A stretch of DNA of 64,000 bases from Brasenia schreberi (GCA_036023115.1 JAYKKT010000041.1:682501-746500); one strand, 5' to 3'. Positions 26,353 through 38,800 are shown, counted from the first letter of the stretch. The notes: generated by a model not told the origin, from the sequence alone. Program-made: numbers and translations.

Positions 26353-27057
26353 TTATCAAAACCCCATCCCCAATAAGAAGCAATTGATTTCGCCACTTCT
26401 CAAAATATCTAAATCATTTCAAATGTATTTTCAGTCATTTGATTGTATATAAACTTTTTTATTTGATAGCCTCAATATTGGCCATGGTTTTATCAGTGTG
26501 ATTAGACATCTATCTTAATATCTTCATTTTGTTAATGTCTCTTTAGATAAGAGGAGGGAGATATCAAAAATATATCAAATAAACAACCCACAATACAAAC
26601 TTCACAAATAGGATTTTAGATTTGTACGAAAGTCTTTACGACCGTGGATGAGAGTTTCGGGTCCATTCGGTCCTGCTTTCAGGTTTTGGTGGAACTGAAA
26701 GTCTGAAAGTGTCAGTTTGGGTCCGGCTTTTCCAGTTTACTCTCTTCACTGTGCAATGCATAATCGTGGTGAATGTTCTACAGTAGCTTCGATCAGACTT
26801 TATCAATCATTGATGGAGTACAGAATGTTCGAGTTAAGAAAATGGTTAACTCGATTGAAGCTAGTTGTCATCCATAGTTTTAGTAGTAATTATTGTCGAT
26901 ATTAATCATGATTTGATGGTGGGGTTGGATTCTTCAAACTTTTATAATTAAATGATAAAGCACCACTAAAACAATCAGAACTGAGTTATCCGAAACTAAA
27001 GCATATTGTTCTTAATATATTTAGATATGATCATATATTTTCAATATCACAATACAC

Positions 27058-27060
<3 letters not shown>
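26353..27060. other. intergenic, nothing recognised
   Basis: The open frame at 26717-26905 lacks any recognised domain. Confidence 0.5.
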
Positions 27061-27093
<33 letters not shown>

Positions 27094-27259
27094 CTTGTCC
27101 AATTATTAATTTTGGATAGCATGAGTTTAATAAGAATGTTCATCGTATCTGTTCAAAAATTTAAAATTTAAATATATGTTACTGAAAAGCAATGAATGAG
27201 CGAACATGATGGCAGTAGACACGATCCAAATTTCTCTCTCTCTCTATATATATATATAT
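27061..27259. mobile_element. SSR-embedded MITE (TTGGATCTTGTC ends)
   Basis: The element at 27088-27235 has left end TTGGATCTTGTC and right end GACACGATCCAA (inverted), and contains AGCATGAGTTTAATAA. It sits between (AT)n at 27061-27087 and (CT)n(AT)n at 27236-27259. Confidence 0.65.
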
Positions 27260-27577
27260 AAGGTCAAAGGTGGTTGGTGCTAAAGACGAAAAGAAGTGTC
27301 ATCTGATCCTTGCCATATATGGTTTTCTTGTCTTGGCAGACAATCTCTCTCCTTATCATGAACTTTAATTCAATTAGGCATTATTTAGACATACCAACCA
27401 CTGTTATATTATTTTAATCTTATTTAATGAGTTGGTGCCTTTTTATTTATTCTTTTTTACCTGTTATTTTAGTTACATATTATGCTTGTTTCTTGTGCAT
27501 TTTATTCTCGTATTTATCGTGAGCCCAAAAAAATGCTTTAAATACAAAATAGGATGGCATATAATTGCTTGGATGTT

Positions 27578-27692
27578 TTTTTTTTTACAAGTGGGGGCCG
27601 GAGCCTAACACATATACATGCACGAGAGTCGAACTCCCCACCAGCCGCCACAGCACTAGAACGCCCTGCCGTTGAGTTAAAGCTTTGGGTGC
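27578..27692 (-). mobile_element. tRNA-derived SINE (family B) with perfect 13-bp TSD
   Basis: A full 115-bp copy. TTGCTTGGATGTT occurs at 27565-27577 and 27693-27705. The T run at 27576-27586 is the poly(A) tail of the minus-strand element. The minus strand includes TTAACTCAACGGCAGGGCG and GGGGAGTTCGACTCTC as A- and B-box regions. Confidence 0.88.
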
Positions 27693-27705
27693 TTGCTTGG
27701 ATGTT

Positions 27706-28652
27706 GAAGGTGACCTCAATCGTGTGTCTTAAAATAGTACATTAGTGTATCTTATTTACCTAAGATTTTCATTTTTGGAAAGGATATTCATTAAATATAA
27801 TACAATGTAAAAAAATAAAATAACTCAAATGAGCTAAGGATGAGCCAACAGAGCGAACTACAGGCCTAATTTGGCTACCCAAATTGAGAACGTTATAATC
27901 GTTATTTCAAGGAAAGATATTTTCTAATTTGTCGTTAATACAAAAGGAAATCCAATCTATCGTAAATTATCGGCCCTAATTTTCCGGAGAAGGGCATATT
28001 TGGCACTTCACCCTCTCACAAACAGCCTCCTGCCAATGCGCCGGGTATGAATGAAACGCCCACTAAGGATAATTACTAAAATACCCTCTTTGGGATGACG
28101 TAAAAAATCATTCCCAGAAGTAGAAGGGTTAGTGGGACCCGCTGTACCCGAAACCCGATTCGCCTAAAGATTCGTGCCACAAGTTTTACCTGCCAGTTGT
28201 TTGCTGCAACGTAGCACAGGTAGGCACGTCATGATGTCCACGTGTCAGATTGTAGAATCAATTTACGGTTAACACAAAACATCAGCAATAACTGGCAATG
28301 GGGATAGACTGATCCAGATCCAAACACTAACCATTCATTAGGATCCGATCCAAATCCAACAATATTTTCGGAGGCGGAGAAAAGTGATCCACACGAGAAT
28401 CGATTTCAGATGGGAGTCCATAACAGAGGAAAGCGGTTCTCATTTAAGAGTCCTTTTCGCTCCAAAATGGTTCCATCTCTGACATGAACCAAATGGATTG
28501 ATGTGGTCGTGGAACCAACTTTCAGATGTTTGCAAGCGGGAGGCACTGAATCCATGTTGTTGGGCATTGTATGTGGACCCCAAAAAGTACAAGCACACAA
28601 CGTTCATCTTGAATATGCGATGTGTGTTGTCAAAGTTTGAAAAGAGTGTAAA

Positions 28653-28714
<62 letters not shown>

Positions 28715-29187
28715 CATAGTATATACTAGCACCATTGCATACTACATCTATAAACAAATCTCAACCATCCATTCTAAGAGATAGATGGTTGAGAGTTGAT
28801 TAGAAAAAAGCAAAAAAAAGTACATATATGGATCAAGTATTCTTAAAAGAACACAAATGTGCTTTTTGCTTTTTGAATGTAAATCTCATTAATTATGTTA
28901 ATAAGTAATCGTGCTACCATGTACGAGATTCTCTCTCTATATATTGATGTGTGTGTAAAGAGGGGGAGAAATTGACATAAGCTAACAAATTTATATGTCA
29001 GGATTTACGATACCCATATAAGTTCCAATCAAAAGAGATGATATTTGAGATTTAAAAGAAAATAGCCATAAGTTATTTTTCGAATAAAATATATACACGT
29101 GTAAAAGTACAAGTGTATCTTTTACTTTTGAACCTCAATGAGATTTGTATGACTATCTTAGCATATAAAGCTACCCATATATATATA
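27706..29187. other. intergenic; promoter-like patch without a gene
   Basis: GC rises around 28000-28260, and CCACGTGTCA (near 28238) is a typical ACGT-core promoter element, but no gene follows on either side. A (CA)n(TA)n(GA)n compound SSR lies at 28652-28705. Confidence 0.4.
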
Positions 29188-29350
29188 TCAACTAATATAT
29201 ACACATCTCTCTATACACACACATTATATATATGTATATATATATATGTGTGTGTGTGTGTGCGTGAGTGTTCAACAAATCAACTAATATATACATCTAT
29301 AACTACCCATATATACCAACTAATATATACACATCTCTCTATACACACAC

Positions 29351-29442
<92 letters not shown>

Positions 29443-29455
29443 AGTGTTCAACAAA
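29188..29455. repeat. tandem segmental duplication containing SSRs
   Basis: Two copies of the order CAACTAATATATACACATCT, CTCTATACACACACATTATA, (AT)n, (GT)n, GCGTGAGTGTTCAACAAATC occur at about 29188-29281 and 29318-29455. The second copy's (AT)n(GT)n block is much longer. Confidence 0.8.
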
Positions 29456-29814
29456 TCTGGGGAGAACTTTTGAGAACTAAGAATATGAGACGTACCAGGT
29501 TCCTTTTATAGCTTCGGCCTTTAAGGTTCTTAGCTTTGCAACGAACATACCTTTAACACCATCATAAAAAAAAAAAAACCTTCCCAGACATCTCATAAAA
29601 GGAAAAAGGTTGATAGTTGTAATGTTTGCTAAAAACGTGCATCATGCACGGCCACTGTCTTACCATACTCATGCTTCTTCTAATGTAACACGAATTGAAA
29701 CATATAGCAAAACACACGCCTATGTCTACATGGAAAACTCGGTCCTTCGTGTGAGCATACACCCAATATACTTGGTATCAGTTAATTATTTCATCATTAT
29801 TAGTGTTGTTCTTG

Positions 29815-29856
29815 CCCCGTTTAGTATGGGAAAAGGCTTAGTTGTTGTTGTTGTAC
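29815..29856 (+). mobile_element. extreme 3' stub of an RTE-type LINE
   Basis: CCCCGTTTAGTATGGG and AAAAGGCTTAGTTG followed by TTG repeats match the last ~42 bp of the LINEs at 40061 and 61871. This is an almost completely 5'-truncated insertion. Confidence 0.75.
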
Positions 29857-30432
29857 TGTCGTTCTTGAATAAACCTAAACTGCTTGGAAAGGTATTCGGT
29901 CTCTCTTTCTTCCTCTCTATGTATATATATAAATATCTATCTATCTATGCTATATATATTAGTAACTATTGGGTGTTGGAACATACTTAATCTCATGTTT
30001 GAACCATTATATAAGATTTTATCCAATGGTTGAGATGACAATTTTGAATTGTTGATAGAATTAAATTAATTACATACATGAACAAATAAACTTTTTGCAC
30101 ATAGGCAGTTTTTCTTAAACGCATTAATTTATGCAGTTATGGTAAGATGTTTGGTAGTTTCATCTGCACCCTAGATCTCATCAATTAATTCAAATTCGAT
30201 TATGAGCATTCTCTCTCTCTTTTCTTTTTTTTTTTCTCTCTCTATAGTGTTCTTATATGCATAATCTTGTTTAAACATTTCTATTTTTTATCTTTGAAAT
30301 CAATAATGGAGATTTAAATTATGATGTTTTTAAATATAAAGTAATTCAAATCCCTACCATTAATCTCAAACATCAACCATCAAGATGTTTAAAAAAGATT
30401 AGCTCCTCGAGATGCATGTAGTACTACCCCTC

Positions 30433-30513
<81 letters not shown>

Positions 30514-30919
30514 AGCAATCATAAAATATGTATAAAAGTGAAACAGCAATCAAATATGATATATGCGGATTGCCTGATATAAATCCTTATTGTAAGATTC
30601 AGAACAGCAATTTTGGTTGGATCTGGGTTACCAATGGATCCAAATCTGATTTTTAATAATTTAATATTTTATTCGTACTCTTGATTTTGAAGCGTGAACT
30701 TCAGTTACTATACACTTTGGATCAGCCATCTAGGATTCGGATCCGATGAGTTTCTACTGTTTCCATTTCGGATTTGGATCTGGATCTGGATCTTCCGATT
30801 TGCTTTTTGCTCTCATAATCAACAAGAAGTCCTATAATTGACTAGCGAGTCAACCTTTTAAGCAAATCTTCAAAACGCAAAACTTAGTAAAATGGCAGAA
30901 GAAAAAAGGATTCTTAATA
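29857..30919. other. intergenic and MAP65 upstream region
   Basis: AT-rich with an (AT)n run at 30435-30514. GGATCCG/GGATCTGG phrases around 30620-30800 form a small diffuse repeat. The promoter of the MAP65 gene should lie in the right half; no core element was singled out. Confidence 0.45.
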
Positions 30920-31107
30920 TTGGAAAAATGGAAAATATTAAATATCGTAGTTTTCACTCTTTCGGCGTTTGCTTTTTTTCTCTTCCCTCTGCGTCTTCTT
31001 TCTCTCTCTGTCTCTGAAGCTTCTGCTTCCTCTCAGAGCCCAAGAGAAACCATAGCTCTACCCTATAATGGCTACACGTTAACCCCCAAAAAGGCGTCTC
31101 TGTAAAC

Positions 31108-31531
31108 GTGAGTGTTTCTATCTCTTCCTTTGGCCTCTTTCTCTCTCTTCTTTGTTCTTCCCGACGCCTTCATTTGGTATTCCTTTGTCGGTTTTTCGGG
31201 TTGTTTCAGAGCTGCATTTTTGGCTGCAGATCCCCTGCATTACCTTTTGGAAAATCCGAACTTTTGCGGATCACTGTGAGTTTCCACAGTGATTTTTCAT
31301 CTCTCTCTTTCTCTCTCTCTCTTGCTTGCTTGCGTTGACTATTGATGAAGGTTTCTACCATGTGGGGGTGTTTCCCCCCCCGCCCCCCCTTTCGACCTAT
31401 AATTTAGCATTTTCCTTGTTTATTTTTTCCCTTCGCCGTTAAGTTTTTCCTCTCATCTTTCTGCTTCTTGGATGTTCCAATGGGTTGGTTTTGGTGCGGT
31501 TTCTGAGGGTTCCCTGCTTCTTGTTTCACAG
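31108..31531 (+). other. probable 5'UTR intron of the MAP65 gene
   Basis: Donor AAAC|GTGAGTGT at 31108 and acceptor TTGTTTCACAG ending at 31531 enclose a T-rich stretch. CT-rich leader sequence precedes the donor. The translation start follows 101 bp after the acceptor. Confidence 0.5.
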
Positions 31532-31631
31532 GCTTTCCGTTCGCAGGGAGTTGCTCGAGGTGCAGACTCTGTTAAGAGGAGGAGAAGAAGAAGAATAAGA
31601 CTGTGTTGACCGATAAATCACGAGTATCCAG

Positions 31632-34600
31632 ATGGATACTAATTGCGGAGTCTTGCTGAGAGAACTCCAGGTTTCCGCTCTCTCTCCCTCTGTGTGTGTG
31701 TGTTGAAGAGAAAATTGTAGTGTATTCTAGAGTGAGAAGCGGGAACCTAGTATGAGATTTGCCTTTGGGGTTTCCATGTTGTCGACTGCCACCGTTTTCT
31801 GTTGTCCTCTTATTTCGGTTTCTTGTCACCCGAATGAAAGGTTGGAATGATAATGTCAAAATTCTGTGTTTGTGTAAGGAAGCACCAGACCTTTTTGTGT
31901 GGATATTGTTGAGTGATTTGTTTTCAGTCAGTTGTTTAGGTTGCTTTTTGTTGCAAGATGTGCTGTTTTTGCTCGTTTAAATTTGTTTGTGTTGCGTTGA
32001 GCAGCATATATGGGAAGAGATGGGCGAAAGTGAAGCAGAGAAGGACCAGATGTTGATGGATCTGGAGAGGGAATGCTTGGAAGTGTACAGAAGGAAGGTC
32101 GCCGAGGCGAGCCATGCCAAGGCTCGTCTGCACCAATCTCTGGCAGCTAAAGAAGCTGATCTTGCAGCTGTTGTGGCTGCAATAGGGGATGTTGATATTC
32201 ATTCACTGGTAAAGTTGATTTCCCTTTCCTTATCTTGGCTCTGTTTCTGTGTTATCTTGTTTTGCATGTCGTTTGGCTTCAGCTGTTAAAATGTTAATTC
32301 TATTAGAATAGATATGGCCTTTGTCTTATATGATTTACGTTATCACTCAAGTCACTATGATACTTAGCTGTAGATGTGGGAAGCTGATAACCTTTGAAGA
32401 CTCTCTCTCTCTCTCTCACACACACACGCCCACACATTCCAATGTCAATCACAAGCGACTTAAATATTTTCCGGATGTTCAGGGGTTCTGGGTTATCAAT
32501 ATATAGTCTTCGTTATGTGTTTATCTTGTTTTTGTCTTTTCATACAATTATGATGAATTGGATATGAATGATTGGTTCTATTTTTGCAAGTAGGCTCACT
32601 ATTTTTGCTCAAGAATTGAATTTTGTCCAAAAAGCCTATCCATTCTTCCTTTCTAAAAAATTGGAAGTCATTTGGCTTCTTAGAACTGGTGACACTTGTT
32701 GATATTATTATAAGCAGTGTAAATTTTCAATAACGTCAAGGAGAGATCAGAAGCAGCAACTTGTGGGAAGAAAGTTGTAGAAAAAATTGTAAGCTACTCT
32801 TCCAACATAGATCGATAGGGTTGATTATGATATTGAAACACTAGGGTTGCCTCATTTAGTTAGGACCTTGTCAAATCACATCAAGGTTCAACAATTGAAA
32901 GAAGTTACGTATCAGCCTGGTGTCTCATGTCAACTGAACATTTGATGCACCTTGGGAACATTAGATATTTGATTTAACTTTTAGGACATAAATGCAGTAA
33001 CTACAATTCCTGTTATACAAACTCATTTGTTGTTGTGAAGGGTGTTCTTGTTCCAAATCACATCCAGGGATATGGAGTGGCCCTCTTGAAGCTAAAGAAA
33101 GGGTTAAGCGTTAAGAATGTTATTCTTATCTATATGTTGTTGGTTTAATTGTATGAATTGGTGCCAATTAAAGCTTAAGCAAGGTGATATGTAGTTTTGC
33201 ACTTGGTTGATCCAGTTGCATGGATGTATAGCTCGTCTTCTTCACTAACTTGGCCCATAGTTTTTCTTCCAGTGAAATTTCAAATCTTGACCTGCAAAAA
33301 GGTTGAAAGGTTAACGTGATTGACTCTATAAGAAGTCCAATCTGAGGGATTGTGGTACTTGGGCAGGTAGCCGGAAACAGAACATACCTAACAAGAATTG
33401 GATAGCCGGAATTTGATCAATTTGTCACCTAGCTCTGTTATTTATAACTTGAAGAGAATATTCTTAGCCAATCATAACCCAAGCTTGGTGTTGTTCAAAC
33501 TTAGCTTGATTATTTATTTGTTAGACTTAAAATGAAAACGTTGGGCTTAAGCTTGTAGCATAGGAAATCAAATTGAAATGAACATTTAAATAATTGATTG
33601 GAAGTTGAACTCCTTTCACTTTATTTAATGATAAGTACTCCTATCTATATTATGTGAATTAATTTATTTTCCTGTCTTTTATATATCCAGCCTGAGAGAA
33701 GGCCAGCTACATTGAAGGAGCAACTTGCGTTTGTCACACCCTTACTAAATGATTTGCGAGGAAAGAAAGAAGAGCGTATCAGACAATTTGCAGATATAAA
33801 GGCACAAGTTGATAAAATTAGTGGAGAATTATCCGGTATAGCTGGGAAAAGTGACAACAAACTAGTTGTTGTGGAGGAGCATGACTTGTCACTCAGGAAG
33901 CTGAATGAATATCAGACACATCTTCAGTCTTTGCTGAAGGAGAAGGTAGGACAGCTTTCTGTCAGCTATAAGTGCATGACTTCGGATATGCATTTCTTTA
34001 TTCCTACTTCTCTGTTTTAACCACATTTTTTATATATTTTAAATGTAAAGTTGTGGACTTTTTATTCTGAAAGCTTCTGCCATCCAGTTGGGCAATTTAC
34101 ATCTGAATTGCATGTTGGTTTTAAAGCCATAAGGCAATAGTTGTCTTGATGAACCTGAAATTTCCTTTCATTTGCTGTTCTCAGTCAGACCGTCTTCATA
34201 AAGTTCTTGAATATGTGAATGAGGTCCATGGCCTGTGTGTGTTACTTGGATTGAATTTTGGAGAGACTGTCACTGAAGTACACCCAAGCCTGCACGAAAC
34301 AGGCAATGTGCAATGCAAGAGCATTAGTAATGACACCTTGGTTGGCCTTTCTCAAACAATTGAGAAGCTGAAGGCGGAAAAGAAGGAACGTATTCAAAAG
34401 GTAATATTTGTCCCATTAGTTTTCATGTGTTACAAAGCAAAGTTAGTGATTGTGGTTTGTGGATTATTTAGTTGAAAGGCATTGTGTCATCTCTATTCGA
34501 ACTGTGGAACTTGATGGATACAATCAAGGAGGAGAAGAAGCCCTTTAGCAGCATTACTAGCATTATTGGATCATCAGAAGCCAATGTCACAGATCCTGGT

Positions 34601-36192
34601 GTTCTTTCACTGGAGATGATCAAGCAGGTTTCTTGAATTTCTGCATTTTCTCATGCCCGTCTTCCTATTAACTGGTTTGTTCTTGTGCTGATCAATTCAT
34701 GTGTATCATTCAAATAGGCAACAGAAGAAGTTGAAAGGCTAAGTGAACTAAAAGCAAGTAGAATGAAAGAACTGGTCCTCAAGAAAAGGTCAGAACTGGA
34801 GGAAATATACAGAACGGCACATCTTGAGCCAGACATGAGCACGACTCCTGAAAAATCTATTGCCTTAATAGATTCTGGTTTTCTTCTATTTCCCCTTATT
34901 ATAGTGATACTCTGTAGAATGGCTCATTCCTGTGCCCACTAATGCATGCCCAAGATTCAAATCACTGGTGCTGTGCTTCAGGCATCGTGGACCCCTCTGA
35001 ACTACTTGCAAATATCGAGGCTCAGATTGTAAAAGCAAAAGAAGATGCTCTGAGCAGGAAGGAAATAATGGACAGGATGGATAAATGGCTTGCTGCTTGT
35101 GAAGAAGAAAAATGGCTTCAAGACTATAGTCAAGTGAGTGCTCTAGAGCTTACATTCTCAGTGAATGTTAATTTCAGACTTAGTAAATCCAGCTTTAAGT
35201 AGTCATTTAGCTCACACAATTGGTCTTTTTCTTTGGATAAGCCCATAAAAATCAGTTCTCTTTGATTTTTCATAAATATTAAATAATTAACCAGAGTTAT
35301 TCTTTTGATTTGTCCAAACTATGGATTTCAGGATGGGAACAGGTATAACTCAGGTAGAGGTGTCCATTTAAATCTTAAACATGCCGAAAAAGCTAGAGTA
35401 GCTGTGACCAAGATTCCTGGTAGATATTTTTCAAGGTTCTTTTGTTTGTTCGACATTCTGAGCTACTTGCTTTCTTGCGTAAGTTCTTATAATGATGCCT
35501 TTGAATCACAGCTATGGTGGACAATCTGATGAACTGCACACGGGCATGGGAAGCTGAAAGAAACGCACATTTTTTGTATGACGGGGTGAGCTATAAGTCA
35601 TCTCATATTCTTTGAAGTGAAAATTTGACTCTACTCGCTTCAATTTCTGTTTATGTATCAATTTGTCACTATGTAGTTCTTACTGTTCTGCAGGTTCGTT
35701 TGGCATCTATCTTAGAGGATTATGTCATTACAAGACAACAAAAAGAGGAGGAAAGGAGAAGACTTCGGGTTCGTTTGTGCTTATTTGAAAAACCTAAGTA
35801 GGCCCTGATTTAACTGGATATCAATTTTGATTAATTTATTTGGAATTTCTTGCTTGCAGGATCAAAAGAAACTGCAGGATCTTCTTCTTACAGAAAAGGA
35901 AGCCATATATGGGTCCAAGCCTAGCCCAAGAAGAACCGGTAGTTGCAAGAAGCCAAATGGCATCCGGCAAGGTTCTGCAACCCCTACCCCTCGCCGCCTC
36001 TCTGTTGGTGGTGCCACCCCAGACCTCCTAACTCCCCCATCACAATCCGGACACCAGAATGGGTATTTCATGGAAGTACGGCGAATGACGGCCATACCAT
36101 TGAATTTTGTGGCACTACAGAAAGAAGATACAATGTCGGTTGCATCCATGTGTGCTTCTGAGTCAGTGTCACCTCCTTCCACTTGTAGTTGA
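31632..36192 (+). CDS. MAP65: MAP65/ASE1/PRC1-family microtubule-associated protein, 11 exons, 583 aa
   Basis: Exons: 31632-31670, 32005-32208, 33691-33945, 34185-34400, 34472-34627, 34718-34877, 34982-35133, 35332-35419, 35512-35585, 35694-35768, 35860-36192. All introns are GT-AG and phases agree throughout. The N-terminal two thirds are long coiled-coil helices (the dimerisation rod), starting with the family opening [17 protein letters not shown]. The conserved microtubule-binding block spans exons 7-10: [16 protein letters not shown], then [20 protein letters not shown], then [19 protein letters not shown]. The basic, Ser/Pro-rich tail ([19 protein letters not shown]) is the usual phospho-regulated region and ends SVSPPSTCS. 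Length is normal for the family. The protein cross-links antiparallel microtubules in cortical arrays or the phragmoplast. The paralogue number cannot be assigned by eye. Confidence 0.95.
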
Positions 36193-36890
36193 GTTTTCTC
36201 CTCAGATCAGGTAAGCCAACTTTACAATGAAATTCTTGGTTATGCACCATTGTTGATAGACCAATCTTGATCCAAATATCTGCTAATGTAGGACTATTAT
36301 ACAATTCTAGCTTGAAAACATCTTAATATTTAGACACAAATTATTTAACAAATCCTCAATGCAGGATCATCGTTTGGTGGACGAAACTTCCCTGCAGAGA
36401 ATGTATACTAAACTCGAAAAGGGTAAGTGTATTTCTAGCTACCAGAGACACTGACGTTCAGGGATAATCAGTGGAATATATAGGTGCTGCTAACAAGTCC
36501 TGCCTCTTTGGTAAAATTGTTTGTTGTAGCTTTGTGAAGTCAACATTAGCCAACTGCATCTTGGTATTCTCTGTCAGATGTGTAAATATTATTAGAATTA
36601 CAGAGTGCATTCAGGCCTTTGGTCATTGTTGTTAGGTGTAAGACTCATTGAGCTTTTCATCTTTATTGCTCTATATTCTATCATCCATCCAAAGTTTCGC
36701 TATTTTTCTTGGAAACTCAGTGAAATTGATCAGCTGTAATATTACGTGTTCTTACCTGTCCACGCTGCAGTAGATCGCAAACTCGTGCATGCATGGATGG
36801 ATTATGGAGTCGGCCTGTTTCATGTTATTAGAGGAGATGTCTTGGAGAGATTATTTCTTCTGTATTTTGTATAATGCCAACATTAGAGAC
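36193..36890 (+). other. MAP65 3'UTR with two probable introns
   Basis: Donor CAGATCAG|GTAAGC at 36211 pairs with acceptor AATGCAG ending at 36364. A 58-nt exon (36365-36422) then ends in G|GTAAGTG and pairs with acceptor CACGCTGCAG ending at 36770. The second junction would lie about 76 nt after the stop codon. Confidence 0.55.
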
Positions 36891-37000
36891 CTTTCTTTCT
36901 GATAATAACACTAGGGTTATAGCAGACGAGATGTCAGAATGCTCGCCCAGGGATTGAACTCCTGACCTCATGTCAGAGGTTGACCCGCTACCCATTGGAC
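36891..37000 (-). mobile_element. SINE-like element (tRNA-related)
   Basis: The minus strand reads GATGAGTCCAATGGGTAGCGG and then GGTCAGGAGTTCAATCCCTG, an acceptable B box. It is diverged from families A and B. A 19-bp direct repeat (TTGAAACTATATTGTCATT, near 37012 and 37096) lies just to its right and does not bracket it. Confidence 0.5.
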
Positions 37001-37284
37001 TCATCAGAGAACTTGAAACTATATTGTCATTGTTTGGGGGCAGCACTCATCTAGAATGTCAAAACAGTTCTTCTGTCAAACGTGAGAGTCTACTTTGAAA
37101 CTATATTGTCATTATCCATGCTTTCAGTCTATTTATCTTAAAACCTGAAGAGAACTGGTGTTTTCTCATTCTGTTCATCTTCACCACCACTATCTGCTCT
37201 CATATTTTGTTACTACCTAGATGCATACTGCTTCACCTTGTGAATAGACTCATGTACAACGGATTCCATTCCACGTGCTTTTTT

Positions 37285-37372
37285 CTAATAGAAAGGGGAG
37301 GCCAAGCCAGATGCTGCATGTATCGAACCCATGAACTTTGACTTGTGAGTTGGCCCTTTAGCCAGGTGAGTT
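37285..37372 (-). mobile_element. SINE family A
   Basis: The minus strand reads AACTCACCTGGCTAAAGGG, CATGGGTTCGATACATG and a tail CCCCTTTCTATTAGAAAAAA. Order and spacing are as in the 12395 copy. Confidence 0.68.
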
Positions 37373-37497
37373 ACTGCTCGTCGTACTCATTCCTATACTA
37401 AGAAATGCCCAAATTTCTATGAAACAAGACAGCAACAGAAGACTGATACTTCCTTCATGCTCATTCCACCATTCATCCAGGTAGAAATCTACCAGTG

Positions 37498-37648
37498 CTT
37501 GGTTGATTTGAGTGATTCATCACTTGTACCCCTTAAGCAAGGTTCGAGTCTTGTGAGTGGAGCAAACCGCCAAAATAGTCCTAACTTCAGGATAAGAGGT
37601 GCCTCCTCACAAATAGGGTCTTGGACAAGCCCGGGCTTTGAAATATAG
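37498..37648 (+). mobile_element. possible SINE relic
   Basis: AAGGTTCGAGTCTTG is a good pol III B box, and TTGAGTGATTCATCACTTG upstream could be a decayed A-box region. No tail or duplication was found. Confidence 0.3.
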
Positions 37649-37710
37649 TCCGATTTGGTTCTAAAAGAGCACATCAAAACAAAATCCTTTTACCCAGCAA
37701 ATCTCTTTAG

Positions 37711-37993
37711 AGTGTCTTTGATACAAGGTTTTAGAATTTAGGAGAAATGGATGTCTTTTTTGGTGTTTATATTAGGGATCAAACATAAAATCCATAATTG
37801 GCATGGAACCGTAATTCTATAAGCCTAATAGGTTAAAAAAATTGGCATCAAGAGGGAGGTGGGTCAACTTTGCATGAAAACTTAAGTATAAATTTTGTTC
37901 ATGAATTCAATAGAAAACCATGATTACTTGCCCATATGGATCCAACCCTAAAGTTCCAATACAAGGATTTACACCACGAACCAAAACACACCC
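37711..37993. mobile_element. MITE with GGGTGTG-type ends, second copy
   Basis: Right end AACCAAAACACACCCTT inverts to the left end of the 14490 element. Shared interior phrases are GAGGGAGGTGGGTC, CATGAAAACTTAAG and GCCCATATGGATCC. The left end (GAGTGTCTTTGATAC) is more diverged. Confidence 0.5.
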
Positions 37994-38430
37994 TTGATCA
38001 TGCTCAGCCTGTTCCTCGAACTTCTTGAACTACCTCTTCAGTATGTTCATTGGGACAACGAAGCGTTCGTCCTCGGCAAACATACCGCCTACATGAAATT
38101 GAATAAATTCTTTCCCACTTTCATGGGGAGCTGCTTGATTCGCCTTTGCTGCTTTGATAGATCGTCGCCGATTCCATAACGGAGACGCTGATCTTCGCTG
38201 TCAAGGCTGCGGTTAGCTGCGTCCAGCCACGAGAGAGAAAGCACCGCCGAGCGGCAGCTGGCAGCCTGGCACGAACATCACTGCAGTACTGGAACTCTGA
38301 CTGTGGGGATTGGATGTAGACCATGGGGTTTTTATCGGGTGGTAGGGTGAAGCCGTTGAGGAGAAAGATGACCGCATCTCCTTCCCTTGATCGTACGCTT
38401 CCCCTGAACAACCGATTCACATTTGACAAT
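37994..38430 (-). pseudogene. unassigned GC-richer remnant, possible SAUR-like piece
   Basis: On the minus strand, 37995-38110 reads FHVGGMFAEDERFVVPMNIL, then a stop, then FKKFEEQAEHDQG. This weakly recalls the core of plant SAUR proteins (a RFVVPxxxL motif followed by an acidic helix). Just upstream, a 102-residue minus-strand frame (38121-38429) is open but unrecognised. The MITE at 37711 abuts the 3' side. Coding status is doubtful. Confidence 0.25.
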
Positions 38431-38798
38431 GTAAGTTAAATAAGCTACTCAATTGAAATTGGGATATGGGGATGATGAGCGAGCGAGAGAGAGATCGTCT
38501 ATCCACCACACAATTTTGACCTGATCAAGATCGATCCAAATGGAGTGAGAAATACCCGGTTTAATCGGGTTCATGTACGGGTATTACCGAATATCTCTGA
38601 TCAGGTGCAAATTGGGTTTCGAGTAAGAAGTACTGATTCATAATATGTATATATAAATAAAATAAGATCCTGTGACTATATACTTTCGGGTCACGAAGAT
38701 CTCATCATGAGATAAAAATGTTGCCCTTTTAACGCCTTTTTATCGTTCATCAAGTATCATCATTATATGATCATGTAAAAGTATATATTCTTCAAAGA

Positions 38799-38800
<2 letters not shown>
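38431..38800. other. intergenic, nothing recognised
   Basis: Noncoding, with a short GAGCGAGCGAGAGAG run at 38480. Confidence 0.5.

Noticed and set aside
32321..33640. Extra exon in MAP65 intron 2
   Set aside because: No frame with phase-compatible splice sites, and the protein is complete and collinear with the family without it.
35862..36182. Minus-strand and alternate-frame ORFs over MAP65 exon 11
   Set aside because: Out of frame shadows of the Ser/Pro-rich tail exon.
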